A stretch of 64,000 nucleotides of DNA. Origin: BOG-908 sp963692875 (GTDB taxonomy: Bacteria > Pseudomonadota > Alphaproteobacteria > Acetobacterales > Acetobacteraceae). The stretch is taken from assembly GCA_965198755.1 (NCBI GenBank), contig OZ240673.1, positions 930,001 to 994,000 on the forward strand. The letters are read 5' to 3'. This document shows positions 58,476 through 64,000 of the stretch, piece after piece (position 1 is the stretch's first letter; each line of letters begins with the position of its first letter). A program made the translations under genes and the position numbers. A model generated the notes under the pieces. The model was given only the letters and a program-made list of their open reading frames with translations, had not been told where the DNA came from and ran no database searches.

Positions 58476-59492
58476 ATGCCAGACGGCACACTCCGCACGC
58501 CCGACGCCCTGATCGATGCCGGCCTGCTCCCGGACGCCGACCGTGACGCCGCCACCCGCGTGGCCGCCCGCTACGCCGTGGCCGTGCCGCCCACTTTCGC
58601 CGAACTGATCGAGCACGCCGATGACCCGATCGGCCGCCAGGTGCTCCCACACCCGGCCGAGCTCGACACCGCACCCCACGAGCACCCCGACCCGATCGGC
58701 GACGACGCCCACGCCCCCCTGCCCGGTGTGGTGCACCGCTACCCGGACCGCGTGCTGATCAAGCCGCTGCTGGTCTGCCCGGTCTATTGCCGCTTCTGCT
58801 TTCGCCGCGAACAGGTAGGCCCCGACGGCGGCCTGCTGACCGCGGCCGAGCTGGACGCGGCGGTGGCCTACGTCCGCGCGCGGCCGGCGGTGCGCGAGGT
58901 GATCCTGACCGGCGGCGACCCGCTGCTGCTCTCGCCGCGCCGGCTGCAGCACCTGTTGCGCGCGCTGGAGGACATCCCGCATGTCGAGCTACTGCGCATT
59001 CACACCCGCGTGCCGGTGGCCGACCCGGGGCGGGTGACCGACGGGCTGGCAGCGTGCATGGCGACCGTAAAGCCGCTGTGGCTGGTGCTGCACGCTAACC
59101 ACGCGCGCGAGTTCACTGCCGAAGCCGCGGCCGCGCTGCGGCGCATCCAGGCCCAGGCGGTGCCGGTGCTGGGACAGTCCGTGCTGCTGCGCGGCGTCAA
59201 CGACAGCACGGACGCGCTAGAGGCGCTGTTCCGCGCGATGCTGCGCCACCGGGTGAAACCCTACTACCTGCACCAGCTGGACCCGGCCCCCGGCACGGCG
59301 CGTTTCTGCGTGCCCATCGCGGAAGGGCGCGCGCTGCTGGCCGGTCTGCGCGGACGGGTGACGGGCTTGGCCTGGCCCACCTACGTGCTCGACATCGAGG
59401 GCGGCCACGGCAAGGTGCCGATCGGGCCGGATTACCTGGGCGAGCCTGGGTTCGTCAGGGATCCTTGGGGGGGGCGGCACGAAGTGAAGTAA
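58476..59492 (+). CDS. epmB: EF-P beta-lysylation protein EpmB (lysine 2,3-aminomutase-like)
   Basis: This is a 338-residue radical SAM, PLP-dependent aminomutase that converts (S)-alpha-lysine to (R)-beta-lysine for attachment to EF-P. The radical SAM cluster motif is C101-P-V-Y-C105-R-F-C108. The LTGGDPLLLSPRRLQ segment, IHTRVPVADPGR, and the C-terminal QLDPAPGTARFCVPI and GHGKVPIGPDYL (PLP lysine in the last) match the KamA family. It is cytoplasmic. Its TAA merges with repeat copy 29; efp follows in the same direction, so together with epmA the whole EF-P modification route is present. Confidence 0.92.
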   Translation: MPDGTLRTPDALIDAGLLPDADRDAATRVAARYAVAVPPTFAELIEHADDPIGRQVLPHPAELDTAPHEHPDPIGDDAHAPLPGVVHRYPDRVLIKPLLVCPVYCRFCFRREQVGPDGGLLTAAELDAAVAYVRARPAVREVILTGGDPLLLSPRRLQHLLRALEDIPHVELLRIHTRVPVADPGRVTDGLAACMATVKPLWLVLHANHAREFTAEAAAALRRIQAQAVPVLGQSVLLRGVNDSTDALEALFRAMLRHRVKPYYLHQLDPAPGTARFCVPIAEGRALLAGLRGRVTGLAWPTYVLDIEGGHGKVPIGPDYLGEPGFVRDPWGGRHEVK

Positions 59493-59635
59493 GCAAGGCC
59501 TTCTTTTTCGAGAAAAAGAAGCAAAAAGCTTTTGCTCCGGCTGTCGCGGACGGCTGAAACGACACGTCTCACCACGGCACACCCGACGGGGACAAAAGTT
59601 TTTTGGTTCTTTTTTCAAAAAAGAACCGCTTGCCT
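59490..59635. repeat. AT-rich inverted-repeat element, copy 29 (complete)
   Basis: The left arm is CTTC/GAAG with CGAG loop. The centre contains GCTGTCGCGG and then CTGAAACGACACGTCTCAC. The right arm is GGTTC/GAACC. It sits between epmB and efp, head-to-tail. Confidence 0.87.
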
Positions 59636-59702
59636 TGCCTGACTTGCTGCCCCGCCCACCAGACATTAGACACCCCGCCAACCCGGAGAGTTCACCCAAC
59701 CC

Positions 59703-60269
59703 ATGAAGCAGCAGGCCAACCTCATCCGCGCCGGCCAGGTCCTGGAGCACGACGGCCGCCGCTGGACCGTGCTGAAGCAGCAGATCATCACTCCGGGCAA
59801 GGGCGGCGCCTTCATCCAAGTGGAAATGCGCGACCTGAAGACCGGCAACAAAACCAACGAGCGCTGGCGCACCGCCGACACGGTCGAGCGGCTGATGACC
59901 GACAACAAGGACTACACCTACTCCTACACCGACGGCGACAACATCGTGCTGATGGACCCCGAGACGTTCGAACAGACCATCGTGCCGATGGGCCTGCTGG
60001 GCGACCAGGCGCCGTTCCTGCAGGACAACATGGTCATCGACGTGGATTTGGTGGAAGGCGAGCCGGTCGGCGCGCATCTGCCGCAGATGGTGACGCTGGA
60101 GATCGTCGAGGCCGATCCGGTGGTGAAGGGCCAGACGGCGAGCTCCAGCTACAAGCCTGCCAAGCTGTCCAACGGGGTGAAGACGCTGGTGCCGCCCTTC
60201 GTGGAAGCCGGCGAGCGGGTGGTGGTGCGGACGGAAGACGGCAGCTACGTGGAGCGAGCAAAGGGGTAG
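59703..60269 (+). CDS. efp: Elongation factor P
   Basis: This is a 188-residue three-domain factor that rescues ribosomes stalled at polyproline. The N-terminal KOW-like domain ends in the loop ITPGKGGAF, whose K33 is the position modified by EpmA in enterobacteria. The middle and C-terminal OB domains follow (ERWRTADTVERLMTD, YTYSYTDGDNIVLMD, VTLEIVEADPVVKGQTASSS, GVKTLVPPFVEAGERV). It is cytoplasmic. Ribosome-binding site GGAGAG is upstream of ATG 59703. The presence of epmA and epmB in the same region supports beta-lysylation of K33. Confidence 0.95.
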   Translation: MKQQANLIRAGQVLEHDGRRWTVLKQQIITPGKGGAFIQVEMRDLKTGNKTNERWRTADTVERLMTDNKDYTYSYTDGDNIVLMDPETFEQTIVPMGLLGDQAPFLQDNMVIDVDLVEGEPVGAHLPQMVTLEIVEADPVVKGQTASSSYKPAKLSNGVKTLVPPFVEAGERVVVRTEDGSYVERAKG

Positions 60270-60482
60270 TCGAGCACGGTAGCCTGCCTTACTTTCCCCT
60301 GATGAGTAGCCACGAGCAGGTCGGTGCTGAGCAGGTAACTCTTGACCATGACATGGCGGCGGTGGAACAGGCTCGCGATAATGTCAGGCGGGCCGAGTTG
60401 TGACATTAAGGGCGGTCAAGGCCTGGGTTAACAGCGTTGGAACGCCGTACCCGCTGCCGCCACCGCGAGCGCGCTAAGCCAC

Positions 60483-60818
60483 TTGTCGCGTCAGCTCGAC
60501 CTCACAGAGCACGCAATCGCGGACCTCCACGCCATGATGGCCTAGTATTTGAGGCCAGGGTCAGTCGTTTCAGCCACGGTGCAGCTACGGCGACTGTTTT
60601 TTGCGATTGAGGGGTTGCGGGACTGTCCGTGTTTTTACGCGCTTGGCGACGCTCCTGGGACACGCGTCATGGTGTCGGACGCTTACCGGATCATCTACGA
60701 GGTCACTCCCGATATCGGAGATGATCGCACCGCCGGCAACATCTTCGTCCTCCGTGTTCTCGGGCCGGGGCAACGTTTCTTAGGAGCATTATGGCCCTCC
60801 GCCTCTCCCCGCACATGA
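60483..60818 (+). pseudogene. Broken RelE/ParE-type toxin gene
   Basis: From TTG 60483 the frame reads LSRQLDLTEHAIADLHAMMA, stops at TAG and continues YLRPGSV, FFAIEGLRD, GTRVMVSDAYRIIYEVTPD and IFVLRVLGPGQ. The order (TEHAIADL helix, RIIYEV strand, VLRVLG strand) is that of ParE toxins. One amber codon breaks it. The end of the frame overlaps the next gene. A short frame 60302-60403 upstream (33 codons) might be what is left of an antitoxin, but it has no recognisable motif. Confidence 0.55.
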
Positions 60819-61630
60819 CGGTCATGCAGAACGCCGCCCAGAAAGCGTCCAAGCGGCTGCTGCGCGACTTCAACGAAGTCGAGCAGCTGCAGGTCAGCGT
60901 GAAAGGCCCGTCCGACTTCGTGAGCCAAGCCGACCTGCGCGCCGAGGCTACGCTGCGCGAGGAGCTGACCAAGGCGCGCCCCGGCTACGCCTTCCTGATG
61001 GAGGAGAGCGGCGCCTCGGGCGGCGAGAACTGGACTTGGCGCTGGGTGGTGGACCCGCTGGACGGCACCACCAACTTCCTGCACGGCATCCCGCACTGGG
61101 CCATCAGCATGGCGCTGCAGCGGCGTAACCCCGACGGCACCGTCGAGGTGGCAGCCGGCATGGTCTACAGCCCAGCCAACGACGAGATGTTCTGGGCCGA
61201 GCGCGGCGGCGGCGCCTTTCTCAACGAGCGCCGCCTCCGCGTCTCCGCCCGGCGCGAGCTGCGCGACGCGGTGTTCGCCACCGGCATCCCGTTCGCCGCC
61301 GTCACCGCGCGCAACCGCCTCGCCTTCGCCCGCACCCTGGGCGCGCTGATGCCGGCGACGGCCGGCGTGCGCCGCTTCGGCTCGGCCGCGCTGGACCTGG
61401 CCTGGGTGGCCGCCGGGCGATACGACGGCTACTGGGAGCTGGGGCTGAAGCCCTGGGACTGCGCGGCCGGCCTGCTGATCGTGCGCGAGGCCGGCGGCAC
61501 CGTCACCGACCCCACCGGCGCCGAGTTCCAGGTCTCCGACGGGCCGGACAACGACGTCGTTGCCGGTAACGCTTATTTACACCCGAAATTGCGCGAGCTG
61601 GTGGCCGACGGTGTCGCAGCCGCCGGTTGA
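60791..61630 (+). CDS. suhB: Inositol monophosphatase family protein (SuhB-like)
   Basis: This is a 279-residue Mg-dependent phosphatase. The metal-binding set is visible: E71 of EES, D88 and D91 in WVVDPLDGTTNF, and the C-terminal KPWDCAAGLLIVREAGG with the last Asp. The N-terminus (ALRLSPHMTVMQNAAQKASK) is helical as in SuhB, which in enterobacteria also works in ribosomal RNA transcription antitermination. AGGAG lies six bases ahead of ATG 60791. The substrate may be inositol-1-phosphate or another phosphate. It is cytoplasmic. Confidence 0.88.
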   Translation: MALRLSPHMTVMQNAAQKASKRLLRDFNEVEQLQVSVKGPSDFVSQADLRAEATLREELTKARPGYAFLMEESGASGGENWTWRWVVDPLDGTTNFLHGIPHWAISMALQRRNPDGTVEVAAGMVYSPANDEMFWAERGGGAFLNERRLRVSARRELRDAVFATGIPFAAVTARNRLAFARTLGALMPATAGVRRFGSAALDLAWVAAGRYDGYWELGLKPWDCAAGLLIVREAGGTVTDPTGAEFQVSDGPDNDVVAGNAYLHPKLRELVADGVAAAG

Positions 61631-61678
61631 CGCTATATTCAGGCAGTCCACCCGCCCCCGCCGTGCAAGGCCGCCAGC

Positions 61679-62113
61679 ATGACCATGCCCTTCACCTTCC
61701 CCGACTGGATGCCCTGGTGGATGCAGCTCGCCATCGTCATCGCGGTCCTGCTGGTAGGGCTGGCGTTCTTGGCGATGCCGTTCAGCGTGTTCGGCGTAAA
61801 GAGCCGTCTGGAGAGCATCGACGCGCGCCTGGACGAGCTGGCCGGCGAGTTGCGCGCGCTCTCCCTGCGCCTGCCCGAACCGGACCATACCGGCTACGAC
61901 ACGCCGGCCCTGCTGCGGGCGGCCCAGCAGCGCGAGGCTCGCCAGGCGGTCCCGCCGCCACCGCCGATTTCGCCGGCGAGCTGGGAGGCAGAGCCGCCGC
62001 CTAGGGAACAGCGGAGTCCGACCCTGCGCGCGGCGGCGCGGCTGGGTGGTGCGGCCAGGCTGGGCGGCCCTGGGCGGGAGCGGGCGGAGCCGAGGCTGGG
62101 GCAGCCAAGGTAA
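61679..62113 (+). CDS. Single-pass membrane protein, unknown function
   Basis: This is a 144-residue protein. One transmembrane helix (about 13-38, WWMQLAIVIAVLLVGLAFLAMPF) is followed by a coiled coil (SRLESIDARLDELAGELRAL) and a Pro- and Arg-rich disordered tail (PPPPPISPASWEAEPPP). It looks like a membrane anchor with a cytoplasmic coiled coil. I recognise no family. It lies 48 bases after suhB in the same direction and probably shares its transcript. Its TAA is fused with repeat copy 30. Confidence 0.6.
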   Translation: MTMPFTFPDWMPWWMQLAIVIAVLLVGLAFLAMPFSVFGVKSRLESIDARLDELAGELRALSLRLPEPDHTGYDTPALLRAAQQREARQAVPPPPPISPASWEAEPPPREQRSPTLRAAARLGGAARLGGPGRERAEPRLGQPR

Positions 62114-62258
62114 GAAAGCAGTTCTTTTTTGGAAAAAAGAACCAAAAAACTTTTGTGTCCGTTCGGTGTGCCGGGTTGAGGCGTGGTGTTTCAGACGTCC
62201 GCGACAGCCGAAGCAAAAGCTTTTTGCTTCTTTTTCTCGAAAAAGAAGGCCTTGCTTC
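62112..62258. repeat. AT-rich inverted-repeat element, copy 30 (complete)
   Basis: The left arm is GTTC/GAACC, and the right arm CTTC/GAAGGCC with CGAA loop. The centre contains GTCCGCGACAGCC. It lies about 35 bases ahead of the TPP riboswitch. Confidence 0.87.
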
Positions 62259-62292
62259 CTTTACTTACGCTCCGCCCAACACGATCCTCTTC

Positions 62293-62402
62293 TCACCGAG
62301 GGGAGCCCGCCAAGGGCTGAGAGTTCGCCTCCACGCGATGACCCTTTTCGCGCGCCAGTATGACGCGATCACCTGATCCGGGTCATGCCGGCGGAGGGAC
62401 GG
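62293..62402 (+). promoter_or_regulatory. TPP riboswitch (THI element)
   Basis: Conserved blocks occur in order: GGGGAGCCC, GGGCTGAGAG, GATGACCC, and ACCTGATCCGGGTCATGCCGGCGGAGGGA. CTGAGA and ACCTGATC are the hallmarks of the thiamine pyrophosphate aptamer. The last block contains GGAGGG, the thiS ribosome-binding site, so TPP binding probably blocks translation. Confidence 0.94.
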
Positions 62403-62404
62403 GA

Positions 62405-62635
62405 TTGACGGACACCACGCTCGACGCACGCGAGATCTCCATCAGCCTGAACGGCGAGCAGCGCCGCGTGGCGGCTGGGCTCAGCGTCACCGGCCTGCTG
62501 AGCCACCTGCAGCTCGACCCGCGCAAGGTCGCCGTGGAGCGCAACGAGGCGATCGTCTCGCGCTCGCGCTACGCCGAGACCGTGCTGGCGCCCGACGACC
62601 GGATCGAGATCGTCCACTTCATCGGAGGCGGCTGA
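62405..62635 (+). CDS. thiS: Sulfur carrier protein ThiS
   Basis: This is a 76-residue ubiquitin-like carrier that delivers sulfur for thiazole formation. ISISLNGEQRRVAAGLSVTGLLSHL and the C-terminal HFIGGG (Gly-Gly end is thiocarboxylated) identify it. The start is TTG 62405; the frame is open through the riboswitch to 62360, but that part is RNA structure. GGAGGG lies eight bases upstream. It overlaps no gene and is seven bases from thiG. Confidence 0.92.
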   Translation: MTDTTLDAREISISLNGEQRRVAAGLSVTGLLSHLQLDPRKVAVERNEAIVSRSRYAETVLAPDDRIEIVHFIGGG

Positions 62636-62642
62636 ACAGCCC

Positions 62643-63455
62643 ATGGACACCATCGCATCACCCCTCCCCCCGGACGCAGTGCTGGACGACAGCTGGACCG
62701 TCGCCGGCAGGCGTTTCACCTCGCGGCTGATCGTCGGCACCGGCAAGTACCGCGACCTGGAACAGACGGCCGCCGCCATCGCAGCCTCCGGCGCCGAGAT
62801 CGTCACCGTGGCAGTGCGGCGGGTGAACCTGTCCGACCCGGGTGCGCCGATGCTGCAGGACTACGTGGACCCCAAGCGCATCACCTACCTGCCCAACACC
62901 GCCGGCTGCTTTACCGCCAACGACGCGGTGCGCACCCTGCGCCTGGCGCGCGAGGCCGGCGGCTGGAACCTGGTGAAGCTGGAGGTCCTGGGCCCGCCGC
63001 CGTTCCTCTACCCCGACATGGCGGCCACGTTCGAGGCGGCGCGCGCGCTGATCGAGGACGGGTTCGAGGTGATGGTGTATTGCGCCGACGACCCGGTGGC
63101 CGCCCGCCGGCTCGAGGACATGGGATGCGTGGCGATCATGCCGCTGGGCGCGCCGATCGGCTCCGGGCTCGGGCTGCAGAACCCGGCGATGATCTCGATC
63201 CTAAAAGCACAGGCGGGCGTGCCGGTGCTGGTGGACGCCGGCGTGGGCACAGCGTCGGACGCGTGCATCGCCATGGAAATCGGCTGCGACGCGGTGCTGC
63301 TGAACTCGGCGATCGCCCATGCAGGGGACCCGGTGCGCATGGCGCGCGCGATGGCGGCCGCAGTGCGGGCCGGGCGGGATGCGCACCTGGCGGGGCGGAT
63401 GGCGCGGAAGATGGGGGCGGAGGCGTCCAGTCCGCTTGCCGGACTCATCAGGTAG
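62643..63455 (+). CDS. thiG: Thiazole synthase ThiG
   Basis: This is a 270-residue TIM-barrel enzyme making the thiazole phosphate from deoxyxylulose phosphate, glycine-derived dehydroglycine and ThiS-thiocarboxylate. Motifs: RLIVGTGKYRDL, EIVTVAVRRVN, ITYLPNTAGCF, NLVKLEVLG with the Schiff-base lysine, IMPLGAPIGSGLGLQNP, and VDAGVGTASDA. It is cytoplasmic. It follows thiS directly and is under the same riboswitch. The rest of the pathway genes (thiC, thiD, iminoacetate enzyme) are outside; thiE is 14 kb away. Confidence 0.95.
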   Translation: MDTIASPLPPDAVLDDSWTVAGRRFTSRLIVGTGKYRDLEQTAAAIAASGAEIVTVAVRRVNLSDPGAPMLQDYVDPKRITYLPNTAGCFTANDAVRTLRLAREAGGWNLVKLEVLGPPPFLYPDMAATFEAARALIEDGFEVMVYCADDPVAARRLEDMGCVAIMPLGAPIGSGLGLQNPAMISILKAQAGVPVLVDAGVGTASDACIAMEIGCDAVLLNSAIAHAGDPVRMARAMAAAVRAGRDAHLAGRMARKMGAEASSPLAGLIR

Positions 63456-63488
63456 ATCTGCAGGGTGGGATGGAGCCGGCTATTGCAG

Positions 63489-63550
63489 TGAAGGAAGGCC
63501 TTCTTTTTTGAAAAAAAAGAAGCAAAAAACTTTTGTTCTCTGCGCTGTTG
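63489..63550. repeat. AT-rich inverted-repeat element, copy 31 (left arm only)
   Basis: It has a CTTC/GAAG stem with AAAAAACTTTT core, 33 bases after thiG. Unrelated sequence follows to 63786 where no gene is evident. Confidence 0.72.
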
Positions 63551-63786
63551 CACGTGCTTCGGGTTGTTCCGAAGGCGCGGCTTTTTCAGGCACCGGAGCG
63601 TAGGAGAAGCGCGTCAGACGTCCGCCAGGACGACACTTCCAACGATCTCCTGCAACCGGTCCTCGCGAGCCCGATGCCGCCGGACGATCGGGCACGTGAC
63701 CGCCGCATCCGAGCCTTTCTCGTCGGAATGACATCGGAGCTTCTGGCTTGATTTCTCGAAGAGGATTCACCAGAGGGAAAGTGCGA

Positions 63787-64000
63787 CTATTCCGAATGCG
63801 AGCCGGCGGCTTCAGCTGACCGGCGTAGGCTTGGTGTCGGCGCGCGAGCGGGCATTGCCTCGATGCGTGCGCGATTCTGCGAGCCCCATTCGCACAGCGG
63901 TCGCAGCGTCTCGACCAGTGTCATGCCGAACTGCGTCATGGTGTAATCGACCTTGGGTGGTACCTGCTGGTAGTCACGGCGAACCAGCACTTCGGCCGCC
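63787..64000 (-). CDS. HxlR-type helix-turn-helix transcriptional regulator (partial)
   Basis: Only the C-terminal 70 residues are in the window; the gene continues beyond the right edge. The visible part, RRDYQQVPPKVDYTMTQFGMTLVETLRPLCEWG, is the wing and dimerisation helix of HxlR-family winged-helix repressors. The tail (MPARAPTPSLRRSAE) is variable. Such regulators often respond to redox or aromatic compounds and control a divergent neighbour, which here would lie in the 236 bases before it or outside the window. Confidence 0.8.
   Translation of the reverse strand, partial: AAEVLVRRDYQQVPPKVDYTMTQFGMTLVETLRPLCEWGSQNRARIEAMPARAPTPSLRRSAEAAGSHSE

Noticed and set aside
1943..63550. CRISPR array
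   Set aside because: The repeated AT-rich units are kilobases apart, placed between unrelated genes, and each has inverted arms; there are no regular spacers and no cas genes.
1943..63550. Short proteins of the FFFEKKKQKTF / SFLVLFFKKE type
   Set aside because: Many short frames of this kind open inside the elements in all directions. They are the translation of the A- and T-runs and have no starts or conservation of their own, so I did not list them as genes.

Overview
The window is a GC-rich chromosomal segment of an alphaproteobacterium, most likely Acetobacteraceae or a close Rhodospirillales relative. The pointers are a TrcR-type DUF1013 regulator, a DUF1489 protein, an ELM1-like protein, a DhnA-type class I fructose-bisphosphate aldolase, the zapA - 6S RNA - fau order, and an EF-P system that uses EpmA/EpmB. 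The organism assignment is inference from gene content; no marker gene was compared.

Layout. 0-15 kb: exported M61 peptidase, NTF2-like protein, amidase plus glycosyltransferase, mazG, a GH16-like exported protein, an epoxide hydrolase coupled to putA, hutG-like amidohydrolase and a SYLF lipid-binding protein. 15-24 kb: small proteins, a possible structured RNA, and a surface-glycan patch (GT61, sulfotransferase, GT2, GT4), then an exported PQQ-type beta-propeller protein. 24-35 kb: secreted or unknown proteins, an ELM1-like protein, a GloVer-repeat lipoprotein, a RhlE-type helicase, a glycosyltransferase coupled to a BaiN-like flavoprotein. 35-48 kb: trcR, tRNA-Leu(GAG), lipB, divergent Gfo/Idh/MocA and MOSC genes, a decaying three-gene unit, secD/secF, an EAL protein, fau - 6S RNA - zapA, and fructose-bisphosphate aldolase. 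48-64 kb: thiE, a PEP-CTERM protein, metK, trmB, epmA, an imported-looking segment with a P-loop kinase and a complete IS66-family element, epmB and efp, a broken ParE-like toxin gene, an inositol monophosphatase family gene, and a TPP riboswitch in front of thiS-thiG.

The dominant unexplained structure is a family of about 31 AT-rich inverted-repeat elements, 120-150 bp when complete, averaging one every 2 kb. They sit almost only between genes, in convergent, divergent and head-to-tail gaps, and even between secD and secF. Each has two roughly 45-bp arms that are inverted copies of each other. Each arm contains smaller palindromes, and the GC-rich centre is variable but sometimes itself palindromic. 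Bases that pair within an arm change together between copies, so secondary structure appears to be conserved. Several copies supply stop codons or C-terminal residues to neighbouring genes, and one lies in frame inside a small operon gene. This family is the best candidate here for an undescribed system.
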